From positions 1 through 51,649 of the forward strand of contig NZ_JNYZ01000048.1 in assembly GCF_000717335.1 (NCBI RefSeq): a DNA stretch of 51,649 nucleotides, written 5' to 3'. The stretch is from Amycolatopsis jejuensis (lineage in GTDB: Bacteria; Actinomycetota; Actinomycetes; Mycobacteriales; Pseudonocardiaceae). Positions 25,960 to 33,632 of the stretch are shown piece by piece; position 1 is the first letter of the stretch, and every line of letters starts with the position of its first letter. The notes under the pieces were generated by a model, which was not told the DNA's origin, did not search any database, and saw only the letters and a list, made by a program, of their open reading frames with translations. The position numbers and the translations under genes are program-made.

Positions 25960-26520
25960 TCACCCTTTCCGGTACCGCAGCAGCACCACCGCGCCGTCGA
26001 ACGTGCGCGTCTCCAGCAGGGTGAGTCCGATCCGGTCGGCGTCCGGCGCGAACGGGCGTTTGTCCCCGCCGAGCACCACCGGGTGCACGAACACCTGGTA
26101 CTCGTCGATGAGCCCGCGCCGCCCCATCTCGGCGGCGAGGACGTGCCCGCCCATCATCACGATGTCCCCGCCCGCGGCGGCTTTCCGCGCGGCCACCTCC
26201 TCGGTGAGATCGCCGTTCGCCACCTCGGTTCCCCACTCCGCCGAGGTCAGCGTGCGCGAGAACACGAGCTTGGGCTTCTTCCGCCACACCGGCGCGAACG
26301 CGATGTCGTGCGGATGGTCCGAAATGGACTCGGCGTCGGGCCAGTAGCTCGCCATCATCTCCCAGACCCGGCGGCCGTAGGCGAACATCGCCGCGCGCTC
26401 GGACAGCTCATGGGAATAACCGGACAGCTCCGGCCCCATCTGTGGCCAGTCGAACTCGCCGGCGGGACCCTCGACGCAGCCGTCGAGCGAGGTGTGGACC
26501 ATGAAGATCAGGTCGGCCAT
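25960..26520 (-). CDS. DHFR-fold (RibD C-terminal-like) protein
   Basis: A 186-residue protein of the YyaP/YwjB group, related by fold to dihydrofolate reductase and the RibD reductase domain. Landmarks are MVHTSLDGCVEGPAGEFDW near the start, AYGRRVWEMM, and the nucleotide-site segment GGDIVMMGGHVLAAEM followed by IDEYQVFVHPVVLGGDKRPF. The reaction is unknown, though NADPH use is likely. It lies 97 bases behind the DUF899 pseudogene on the same strand and may have been the last gene of the ArsR operon. A GGAG site supports ATG 26520. Confidence 0.85.
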   Translation of the reverse strand: MADLIFMVHTSLDGCVEGPAGEFDWPQMGPELSGYSHELSERAAMFAYGRRVWEMMASYWPDAESISDHPHDIAFAPVWRKKPKLVFSRTLTSAEWGTEVANGDLTEEVAARKAAAGGDIVMMGGHVLAAEMGRRGLIDEYQVFVHPVVLGGDKRPFAPDADRIGLTLLETRTFDGAVVLLRYRKG

Positions 26521-26617
26521 GACGTGCTCCTTCTCCGTGGTGGACGCCTTTCGCAGGCGCCGGTCACCAGGGGGTCGGAGCCATCATGGCCGACCGGACA
26601 CCGCCGGGGAGAGTTTT

Positions 26618-26992
26618 TCAGTACTCTTTCCGGTATTCGTCGTGCCGCCGCCACCAGCTGCTCGGCGCGTCGCCGCCGCCGCGGCAGCGCAGGTTCGACA
26701 CGAACTGGCCGCCACCGCGGCCGGACGTGAAGCAGGTGCGGAAGACGTCTTCGCCGGGGCGACGACGGTGAGCGTCACGTCACGGGCATGCAGGTGTGCC
26801 GGATGACCCATGCTGTCCACGAGCAGGGAACAGCCGGGGTAGCCCGCTTCGTCACCGGGGTACCGCATGAAGTGGTAGCCGATCAGCTGGCGGCGGCCGT
26901 CGAACAGGTCGAGCAGGCTGTGTGTCCTTTTCCTTGCGCAGCAAGGATTCCCGCGCCCGAGCCCACTCCTCCGGGGACACCACCGCGGTCAT
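26618..26992 (-). pseudogene. decayed DUF899 thioredoxin-like gene
   Basis: Pieces of a DUF899 protein appear in order but in different frames. The start overlaps the SRPBCC stop (ATGA) and reads MTAVVSPEEWARARESLLRKEKD. After an internal deletion the frame changes to SLLDLFDGRQLIGYHFMRYPG and YPGCSLLVDSMGHPAHLHARD. After a second gap, in another frame, comes DVFRTCFTSGRGGGQFV through SSWWRRHDEYRKEY and a stop. Intact family members have roughly 100 more residues in all. Two deletions with frameshifts therefore inactivated the gene. Its position (ArsR, SRPBCC, DUF899) is a known arrangement, so the loss is recent enough to leave it readable. Confidence 0.8.
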
Positions 26993-27429
26993 CGGACTGC
27001 CGCCAAGCTGCGTGTCAGGTCCTCGAAGGCCGACATCCAGCCGTACCGGTGGCCTTCCTGCTCGGCCTCGTTCGGGAACGGCGTCTGGTGGAACGTCATC
27101 TCGGTCTTGCCGTCCAGGTCGGCGAGCGTGACCGTGATGACCGTTTCGCCCACCTCGTCGTCCGGGACGTCCCAGCGGTAGGTGAACACGAGCCGCGACG
27201 GGGGAGTGACCTCGCGGTACACCCCGGACATCCGCCGGTCCACGCCGTACTCCTCGCTGCGGATCCGGCCCTTCCAGGCGCCGCCCGGACGCGGGTCGGT
27301 GACCACCTCCGAGGCCAGGAACTTCTCCGGGCCGAGCCAGTTCGCCAGCTGGTCGGCGTCGGTCCAGGCGCGGAACACGAGGTCTCGCGGCGCGTCGAAC
27401 ACGCGCACGATGGTGAGGTCCGAAGTCAT
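26989..27429 (-). CDS. SRPBCC (AHSA1-like) domain protein
   Basis: A 146-residue START/Bet v1-like protein of the Aha1 C-terminal group: IVRVFDAPRDLVFRAWTDADQLANWLGPEKF at the start, then PPSRLVFTYRW and a C-terminal YGWMSAFEDL. These proteins bind hydrophobic ligands and are very often paired with an ArsR regulator. ATG 27429 overlaps the ArsR stop by 4 bases, and AAAGGAG is 8 bases upstream. The downstream partner is a broken DUF899 gene. Confidence 0.88.
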   Translation of the reverse strand: MTSDLTIVRVFDAPRDLVFRAWTDADQLANWLGPEKFLASEVVTDPRPGGAWKGRIRSEEYGVDRRMSGVYREVTPPSRLVFTYRWDVPDDEVGETVITVTLADLDGKTEMTFHQTPFPNEAEQEGHRYGWMSAFEDLTRSLAAVR

Positions 27430-27770
27430 TCCCCAGTCTCCTTTCGCGGAGCTTGCAGCTGCCGCAGATGCTCGTCCAAGCGGTCGAACCCGGCTTCCCA
27501 GAACCGGCGGTACTCCGCGACCCAGCCGGCGACGCCCGCGAGCGGCGCCGCCTCCAGCCGGCAGGGCCGCCACTGGCGCGTCCGGCCACGGCTGATCAGC
27601 CCGGCCTGTTCCAGCACCTTCAGGTGTTTCGACACTGCCTGCAGGCTGACCTCGAACGGGGCCGCGAGCTCGTTGACGGTGGCCTCGCCCTCGGTGAGCC
27701 GGGCGAGGATCGCGCGCCGGGTCGGGTCCGCCAGCGCGGCGAAGGTGGTGCTCAGCTGATCGGTCGCCAT
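27426..27770 (-). CDS. ArsR-family transcriptional regulator
   Basis: A 114-residue winged-helix regulator: FAALADPTRRAILARLTEGE, FEVSLQAVSKHLKVLEQAGLI, then RGRTRQWRPCRLEAAPL. There is no obvious metal-binding cysteine cluster, so it belongs to the non-metal branch found with SRPBCC partners. It leads an operon with the SRPBCC protein and the DUF899 pseudogene. A GTTAATTAAC palindrome 18 bases upstream is the likely autoregulatory site. Confidence 0.9.
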   Translation of the reverse strand: MATDQLSTTFAALADPTRRAILARLTEGEATVNELAAPFEVSLQAVSKHLKVLEQAGLISRGRTRQWRPCRLEAAPLAGVAGWVAEYRRFWEAGFDRLDEHLRQLQAPRKETGE

Positions 27771-27787
27771 CGGTGCTCAATCACTTG

Positions 27788-27797
27788 GTTAATTAAC
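27788..27797. promoter_or_regulatory. GTTAATTAAC palindrome, candidate ArsR operator
   Basis: A perfect 10-bp palindrome in an unusually AT-rich patch immediately before the ArsR start. Position and symmetry suggest autoregulation. Confidence 0.45.
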
Positions 27798-27865
27798 TGA
27801 CAGGTTGAATATAGAACGGCTGTCAACCCCCTGCTGAGAGCCGGGTCACCGCCGCTCGGGTTTCC

Positions 27866-27887
27866 AATAGTAGGAAGTCCTAGTATT
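27866..27887. promoter_or_regulatory. operator-like palindrome over the icmF -10 region
   Basis: Arms AATAGTAGGA and TCCTAGTATT surround AG and match at 9 of 10 positions. The right arm contains TAGTAT (27881-27886), a -10-like hexamer ending 9 bases before the icmF ATG. A bound repressor would block the promoter. Confidence 0.55.
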
Positions 27888-27895
27888 TTGGAGGG

Positions 27896-30800
27896 ATGAG
27901 CGCCAGCGACCTGTACCGTCCCGTGAACCCGGTCCGGTTCGTCACGGCTTCGAGCCTGTTCGACGGCCACGACGCCTCGATCAACATCATGCGCCGGATC
28001 CTGCAGTCGCAGGGGGCGGAGGTGGTGCATCTCGGCCACAACCGGTCGGTCGACGAGGTGGCCACCGCGGCCATCGCCGAGGACGTGCAGGGGATCGCCG
28101 TTTCCGCGTACCAGGGCGGGCACGTCGAGTACTTCAGCTACCTCGTGGAGCTGCTCGGCGAACGCGGGGCCGGGCACATCAAGGTGTTCGGCGGCGGTGG
28201 CGGCGTCATCGTGCGCGAGGAGATCGACCTGCTGCATTCCCGCGGCGTGGCCCGGATCTTCTCGCCCGAGGACGGGTACGAGATGGGCCTGCCGGGCATG
28301 ATCAACTCGATGATCGAGGCCTGCGACAGCGACCTGTCCACCCAGCCGCCGGAGTCGGTGGACAAGCTGCTGTCGGGCGAGGTCCCGGCGCTCGCGCGGG
28401 TGATCACCCAGCTGCAGCGCGAAAACCTGCCCGCGGAATGGCTGTCGGCGATCACCGAGGCGGCGGGACAGCGGCAGGTTCCGGTGCTGGGCATCACCGG
28501 CACCGGCGGGTCGGGCAAGTCCTCGCTCACCGACGAGCTCATCCGCCGTTTCCGTCTCGACCAGGAAGACAAGCTGCGCATTGCGGTGCTCGCGGTGGAC
28601 CCGTCGCGGCGCAAGGGCGGCGGTGCGCTGCTCGGCGACCGGATCCGGATGAACTGCCTCGACGGCTCTCCGGTGTACTTCCGTTCCCTCGCGACCCGGA
28701 CGACCAGCGGTGAGATCCCGGCCGGGCTGCGCGAGTCGATCCTCGCGTGCAAGGCCGCCGGGTATGACCTGGTGATCGTGGAGACTCCGGGTATCGGCCA
28801 GGGAGACGCGGGCATCGTCGACTACGTGGACGAGTCGCTGTACGTGATGACGCCGGAGTTCGGCGCCGCGTCGCAGCTGGAGAAGATCGACATGCTCGAC
28901 TTCGCCGACGCGGTCGCGATCAACAAGTTCGAGCGTCGCGGTGCCGAAGACGCGCGGCGTGACGTTGCGCGCCAGCTCGTGCGTAACCGCGAGGCATTCG
29001 GCTCCGCGCCGGAGGAAATGCCGGTGTACGGCACGAGTGCGGCGAAGTTCAACGACGACGGCGTCACGGCGTTGTACCAGCATTTGCGTGACGTGCTTGC
29101 CGAGCGCGGCCTGTCCGTGTCGGCCGGGGTGCTGCCTGCGGTGCCGGGCAAGGTTTCCACGGACGCCAGCACGGTCATCCCGGGCAGCCGCTCGCGCTAT
29201 CTCGCCGACATTTCCGAGACCGTGCGCGGGTACCACGCGGAGACCGGAAAGCAGGTCGCCGCGGTCCGCAAGCACGAGCACCTGGCCGAGGCGCGGACGG
29301 CGCTGGCCGAGGTGGACGCGAGCACCGACGCGCTGGACGGCCTGCTCGCCGCCGCGGAGTCCGATGTGGACGGCGAGTCGACAAAGCTCCTCGAGAGGTT
29401 CCGGGCGCTGGCCGCGGACTACCGCGAGGAGGAGCTCGTGGTGAAGATCCGCGACAAGGAGCTGCGTACCCAGCTGTGGCGGGAAACGTTGTCCGGCAAC
29501 CGGATCCCGCGTGTTGCGCTGCCGCGATACACCGACACCGGCGAGCTGCTTTCGTTCCTGCGCCGCGAGAACCTGCCGGGTTACTTCCCGTACACCGCTG
29601 GCGTGTTCCCGTTCAAGCGGGAGGGCGAGGACCCGGCGCGGATGTTCGCCGGCGAGGGCGACCCGTTCCGCACCAACCGCCGGTTCAAGCTGCTGTCGGC
29701 CGATTCCGACGCCAAGCGGCTGTCGACGGCCTTCGACTCGGTCACGCTGTACGGCCACGACCCGGCCACCCGCCCGGACATCTACGGCAAGGTCGGCACG
29801 TCCGGCGTCTCCATTGCGACGCTGGAAGACATGAAGGAGCTCTACGACGGCTTCGACCTCACCGCGCCGAGCACGTCGGTGTCGATGACGATCAACGGCC
29901 CCGCGCCCACGATCCTGGCGTTCTTCCTGAACACCGCGATCGACCAGAGGTTCGCCGCGTTCCGCGCGGAGCACGGACGGGAGCCGTCCGAAGCCGAGGC
30001 CGCCGAGCTGCGGGAATGGGCGCTGCAGAACGTGCGCGGCACCGTGCAGGCGGACATCCTCAAGGAGGACCAGGGCCAGAACACCTGCATCTTCTCCACC
30101 GAGTTCAGCCTGCGGATGATGGCCGACATCCAGGAGTGGTTCATCCGGCACGGCGTGCGCAACTTCTACTCGGTCTCGATCTCCGGGTACCACATCGCCG
30201 AGGCCGGGGCGAACCCGATCTCGCAGCTGGCCTTCACACTCGCCAACGGGTTCACCTACGTCGAGTCGTACCTGGCCCGCGGGATGGACATCGACGACTT
30301 CGCGCCCAACCTGTCGTTCTTCTTCTCCAACGGGATGGACGCCGAGTACTCGGTGCTCGGCCGGGTCGCGCGGCGGATCTGGGCGGTGGCGATGCGCGAG
30401 CGGTACGGCGCCAACGACAGGTCGCAGAAGCTCAAGTACCACGTGCAGACCTCGGGCCGCTCCCTGCACGCGCAGGAGATGAGCTTCAACGACATCCGCA
30501 CCACGCTGCAGGCCCTGTGCGCGCTGTACGACAACGCGAACTCCTTGCACACCAACGCTTTCGACGAGGCGATCACCACGCCGTCGGAGTCGTCGGTGCG
30601 CCGGGCGATGGCCATCCAGATGATCATCAACAAGGAGTGGGGCCTGTCGAAGAACGAGAACCCGCTGCAGGGTTCGTTCGTGATCGACGAGCTCACCGAC
30701 CTGGTCGAGGAGGCCGTGCTCACCGAGTTCGACCGGATCTCAGAGCGCGGCGGCGTGCTCGGCGCGATGGAAACCGGGTACCAGCGCGGGCGGATCCAGG

Positions 30801-31135
30801 ACGAATCGATGCTGTACGAGGGCAAGAAGCACGACGGGTCGCTGCCGATCATCGGCGTCAACACCTTCCGCAACCCGAAGGAGGGCGAGGACGAGGTCGA
30901 GGTGGAGCTGGCGCGCGCGACCGAGGACGAGAAGCAGTCGCAGCTGCACCGGCTCGCCGACTTCCAGCACCGGCACCGCGAGGAAGCACAGCAGGCGCTC
31001 AAGACGCTGCGCGAAGCGGCAACCCGCGGCGGCAACCTGTTCGACGTGCTGATGGATGCCGCGCGGGTGTGCTCGCTCGGTCAGATCACCGACACGTTCT
31101 TCGAGGTCGGCGGGCAGTATCGGCGCAACGTCTGA
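27896..31135 (+). CDS. icmF: fused isobutyryl-CoA mutase IcmF
   Basis: A 1079-residue coenzyme B12-dependent mutase interconverting isobutyryl-CoA and butyryl-CoA. Three parts are in the IcmF order. First, an N-terminal B12 domain with DGHDAS (axial His25) up to about 140. Second, a MeaI-type G-protein chaperone with P-loop GTGGSGKSS at 202-210 and NKFERRGAEDA. Third, the large mutase subunit, including GYFPYTAGVFPFKREGEDPARM (in part) and NTCIFSTEFSLRMMADIQEW. GGAGGG directly abuts the ATG, too close for normal Shine-Dalgarno use; TAGTAT 9 bases upstream suggests a very short or absent leader. It serves valine and branched-chain fatty acid metabolism. Confidence 0.95.
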   Translation: MSASDLYRPVNPVRFVTASSLFDGHDASINIMRRILQSQGAEVVHLGHNRSVDEVATAAIAEDVQGIAVSAYQGGHVEYFSYLVELLGERGAGHIKVFGGGGGVIVREEIDLLHSRGVARIFSPEDGYEMGLPGMINSMIEACDSDLSTQPPESVDKLLSGEVPALARVITQLQRENLPAEWLSAITEAAGQRQVPVLGITGTGGSGKSSLTDELIRRFRLDQEDKLRIAVLAVDPSRRKGGGALLGDRIRMNCLDGSPVYFRSLATRTTSGEIPAGLRESILACKAAGYDLVIVETPGIGQGDAGIVDYVDESLYVMTPEFGAASQLEKIDMLDFADAVAINKFERRGAEDARRDVARQLVRNREAFGSAPEEMPVYGTSAAKFNDDGVTALYQHLRDVLAERGLSVSAGVLPAVPGKVSTDASTVIPGSRSRYLADISETVRGYHAETGKQVAAVRKHEHLAEARTALAEVDASTDALDGLLAAAESDVDGESTKLLERFRALAADYREEELVVKIRDKELRTQLWRETLSGNRIPRVALPRYTDTGELLSFLRRENLPGYFPYTAGVFPFKREGEDPARMFAGEGDPFRTNRRFKLLSADSDAKRLSTAFDSVTLYGHDPATRPDIYGKVGTSGVSIATLEDMKELYDGFDLTAPSTSVSMTINGPAPTILAFFLNTAIDQRFAAFRAEHGREPSEAEAAELREWALQNVRGTVQADILKEDQGQNTCIFSTEFSLRMMADIQEWFIRHGVRNFYSVSISGYHIAEAGANPISQLAFTLANGFTYVESYLARGMDIDDFAPNLSFFFSNGMDAEYSVLGRVARRIWAVAMRERYGANDRSQKLKYHVQTSGRSLHAQEMSFNDIRTTLQALCALYDNANSLHTNAFDEAITTPSESSVRRAMAIQMIINKEWGLSKNENPLQGSFVIDELTDLVEEAVLTEFDRISERGGVLGAMETGYQRGRIQDESMLYEGKKHDGSLPIIGVNTFRNPKEGEDEVEVELARATEDEKQSQLHRLADFQHRHREEAQQALKTLREAATRGGNLFDVLMDAARVCSLGQITDTFFEVGGQYRRNV

Positions 31136-31138
31136 CGC

Positions 31139-31834
31139 TTACGCGCGGGTCGCGGCCAGGTGCCACATCGGGACGAGGACGCGGCCCTGCTCGTCGGTGT
31201 CGAGCGACGCGGTGTCCAGCTGCTCGTCGGGCGCTAAGGCGGCGAGCGCCTGGCTGAGGCTGTCGCGCGTCATTGCGGTGGTGTAGCTGACCTGCTCCAG
31301 TGTGCGGAACGTCCAGCTGGGTCCCACAGTCTCGCGAAGGTTCTGCTCGCTCACGCGGCTCGGCGCGGGGAAGCCGTCGGGCACAGTGTCCGCGAAGCAG
31401 AACAGGTGCAGCTGTGCGTCGGGTTTCGTTGCGCGCACCAGCGATGCCACGTACGCGTGCCGTGCGTCTTCGTCGAGACAGTGGTAGAGCGCGCTGTCGA
31501 GCACGGTGTCGAAACGGCCTTCGTAGCCTTCGAGGCGTGTTGCGTCAGCCTGCGCGAAGGTGATGTTCAAGCCTCGCTTCGCGGCGCCTTCACGTGCTCG
31601 CGCCAGCGCAGTCGGCGCGCCGTCGAGACCGGTGACGCGGTGTCCGCGGGACGCGAGGAAGATCGCGTTGTCGCCGAGTCCGCAACCGATGTCGAGCACC
31701 TCGCCCCGGAACCCGCCGGCCGCCTCGAGGGCGACGAGCGCGGGCTGTGGACCGTCGATGTCCCACGGAATCGTGTCGCCGATCGGGGACTTGCCCTGGT
31801 AGATCTCCTCGAAGTCGACGTCTGGCACGTTCAT
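31139..31834 (-). CDS. class I SAM-dependent methyltransferase
   Basis: A 231-residue methyltransferase. The SAM-binding motif I is VLDIGCGLGDNAIFLASRG, motif II is VTGLDGAP, and FDTVLDSALYHCL follows. Substrate unknown; the fold resembles small-molecule methyltransferases. ATG 31834 is chosen because AGGAG lies 7 bases before it; an upstream TTG at 31852 would put this site inside the gene. It is convergent with icmF with only 3 bases between stops and no hairpin. A 9-bp inverted repeat spans its divergent promoter region. Confidence 0.85.
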   Translation of the reverse strand: MNVPDVDFEEIYQGKSPIGDTIPWDIDGPQPALVALEAAGGFRGEVLDIGCGLGDNAIFLASRGHRVTGLDGAPTALARAREGAAKRGLNITFAQADATRLEGYEGRFDTVLDSALYHCLDEDARHAYVASLVRATKPDAQLHLFCFADTVPDGFPAPSRVSEQNLRETVGPSWTFRTLEQVSYTTAMTRDSLSQALAALAPDEQLDTASLDTDEQGRVLVPMWHLAATRA

Positions 31835-31850
31835 CGCCTGTCTCCTATTC

Positions 31851-31902
31851 AACGGTTGATGATTTTACGTTAGCCGACTCGTCCGGTGACCTGTCAACCG
31901 TT
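31851..31902. promoter_or_regulatory. inverted repeat across divergent promoter
   Basis: AACGGTTGA at 31851-31859 and its exact complement TCAACCGTT at 31894-31902 bracket 34 bases between the methyltransferase and the LLM oxidoreductase. Two half-operators or a large dyad could regulate both genes. Confidence 0.45.
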
Positions 31903-31941
31903 CCGGGAATACTGCACCCGGTCCGCGGAGTACAACGAGGT

Positions 31942-32772
31942 ATGGACTTCGGGATCTCCACGTTCGTGACCGACGAAGGCATCCGGCCCGACGTGCTGGG
32001 CGAAGCACTGGAGGAGCGTGGTTTCGACTCGCTTTTCCTTGCGGAGCACTCGCACATCCCGGTGAGCCGCGAGACGCCGTACCCCGGCGGGGAGGACCTG
32101 CCCCGCGTCTACTACCGCACCCTCGACCCGTTCGTGGCCCTCACCGCGGCCGCGGTGAACACGTCGGAGCTCGTGCTGGCGACCGGGGTGGCGCTGCTGA
32201 TCCAGCGGGACGTCTTCCACGCGGCGAAGGAGGTTGCGTCACTCGATCTGGTGTCGAGGGGCCGGGCCGCGTTCGGCGTCGGGGTGGGGTGGAACATCGA
32301 GGAAATGGTCGATCACGGCACGGATCCGCGTACCCGCGGGGCGTTGCTGGACGAGCAGATCGACGCGGTGAAGGAGATCTGGACCCGGGAGCAGGCGGAG
32401 TTCCACGGCAAGCACGTCGACTTCGATCCGGTGTTCTCGTGGCCGAAGCCGGTGCAGACGCCGCATCCGCCGATCTACGTCGGCGGGTCCAGCCGGGCGG
32501 CGTTGCGCCGGGTGTCCGAGCGCGGGGACGCGTGGCTGCCGACCGGGGTGGTGCGGCCGGAGAAGGTCCGCCTGATCCGCGAGTGGCTGGCGGAGCAGGG
32601 CCGTCCGGAGATGCCGTCGACGATCTTCGGCGGACGGGCCGACGCGGAGGTGATCCGGCAGTACGCGGAGGCCGGGCTGGATCGGTTCACGTTCCTGCTG
32701 CCGACCTTGCCGGAGGCGGAGACTTTGGTGGCGCTGGACGATTTTGCCCGTCTTGCCGCGGAGTCCCGCTGA
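31942..32772 (+). CDS. LLM-class F420-dependent oxidoreductase
   Basis: A 276-residue luciferase-like TIM barrel of the kind annotated as probable F420-dependent oxidoreductase. Typical segments: MDFGISTFVTDEGIRPDVLGEALEERGFDSLF, ATGVALLIQRDVFHAAKE, RAAFGVGVGWNIEEM and PIYVGGSS. It would use reduced F420 (or FMN) on an unidentified substrate. ATG 31942 was chosen at the conserved N-terminus; a GGAG lies 11 bases upstream. Repeat copy 3 separates it from the convergent kstR gene. Confidence 0.85.
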   Translation: MDFGISTFVTDEGIRPDVLGEALEERGFDSLFLAEHSHIPVSRETPYPGGEDLPRVYYRTLDPFVALTAAAVNTSELVLATGVALLIQRDVFHAAKEVASLDLVSRGRAAFGVGVGWNIEEMVDHGTDPRTRGALLDEQIDAVKEIWTREQAEFHGKHVDFDPVFSWPKPVQTPHPPIYVGGSSRAALRRVSERGDAWLPTGVVRPEKVRLIREWLAEQGRPEMPSTIFGGRADAEVIRQYAEAGLDRFTFLLPTLPEAETLVALDDFARLAAESR

Positions 32773-32792
32773 CGTCTGCCGCGTCTTCGAAG

Positions 32793-32845
32793 TCCGTGAA
32801 GGGAACCATCACGGAATCTGATTCCCTGATGGTTCCCTTCACGGA
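32793..32845. repeat. 53-nt hairpin repeat, copy 3
   Basis: Most symmetric copy: halves pair at 25 of 26 positions around a central T. It fills the 76-base gap between the convergent LLM and kstR genes, 20 bases after one stop codon and 3 bases from the other, an ideal bidirectional terminator position. Confidence 0.88.
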
Positions 32846-32848
32846 CGG

Positions 32849-33481
32849 TTATTTGTCCAGCAGCAGGTGTACGGAGAGTTCCAGGCGGTTGGCCACGTCG
32901 GCGGCCGAGGCGCGCCGGGTGACCCAGGCGACCAGGTTGGCCATCCAGACGTCGGCGACCACGTGGAAGATGTCGCGGTCGGATTCGGTGGGCTCGTCGA
33001 TGCCCATGGCGCTCGCGAACATGTCTTCCATGAGCCTGCCGACCTGTTCCACCTCGGCGGCCGCGGACGTGTCGGCGAACATGAACGCGCGCACCATCGC
33101 CTCGGTGAGATGCGGGTCGCGCTGCATGAGGCGGGTGTTGCGGCCCAGGACGAACATCAGGCGTTCGGCCGGGGTGTCGCCGGGGATCGCGCTGCGTTCG
33201 AGTTTCTCGTGCGCGCGCTCGAACTGCTGCGCCAGGCCCGACACGAGCAGGTGGATCTTCGACGGGAAGTAGCGGTACAACGTGCCCAGCGCGACGTCGG
33301 CCTTCTCGGCCACGGCGCGCATCTGCACCGCGTCGTAGCCGCCCTTGGAGGCGAGCGCGAGCGTGGCGTCGATGATGCGGCGGCGGCGGTCGCGCTGGGA
33401 CGGGGACCCCAGCTCGTCGCCCATGGCGCCGAGGCCGTTCGCCCGCGCCTTCGCCACCGGAGCCTTCGCCTTCCCCGGCAT
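32849..33481 (-). CDS. kstR: TetR-type cholesterol regulator KstR
   Basis: A 210-residue TetR regulator that resembles mycobacterial KstR along its length. The diagnostic part is DELGSPSQRDRRRRIIDATL, then ASKGGYDAVQMRAVAEKADV, GTLYRYFPSKIHLLVSGL and the C-terminal VWMANLVAWVTRRASAADV. KstR represses cholesterol catabolism genes and is released by steroid-CoA intermediates. ATG 33481 has GGGAG 7 bases upstream; GTG 33487 is less likely. As in mycobacteria it is divergent from a double-length acyl-CoA dehydrogenase (fadE34), and a matching operator lies between them. Confidence 0.9.
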   Translation of the reverse strand: MPGKAKAPVAKARANGLGAMGDELGSPSQRDRRRRIIDATLALASKGGYDAVQMRAVAEKADVALGTLYRYFPSKIHLLVSGLAQQFERAHEKLERSAIPGDTPAERLMFVLGRNTRLMQRDPHLTEAMVRAFMFADTSAAAEVEQVGRLMEDMFASAMGIDEPTESDRDIFHVVADVWMANLVAWVTRRASAADVANRLELSVHLLLDK

Positions 33482-33578
33482 CGGCACTCTCCCTGTTCGT
33501 GCGGAACTCGTTCCAGTTCGCCGTTCAGCCTACCTGCCCTGGAGAGCGGTTCCCCGGCCGACCCGCTGGCCAAAAAAC

Positions 33579-33592
33579 TGTAACACGTTCTA
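33579..33592. promoter_or_regulatory. KstR operator
   Basis: TGTAACACGTTCTA fits the published KstR consensus TNNAACNNGTTNNA at every defined position. It lies between the divergent kstR and fadE34 genes, 41 bases before the fadE34 start, so it should serve autoregulation and fadE34 repression. Confidence 0.8.
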
Positions 33593-33632
33593 CACTCGCG
33601 AGTAGCTCCGTGACCACCCGCGAGGAGGGCCG

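Noticed and set aside
27752..30550. 932-codon minus-strand open frame opposite icmF
   Set aside because: It mirrors the icmF codon pattern, has no ribosome site and low-complexity Arg/His/Val composition; icmF is unambiguous.
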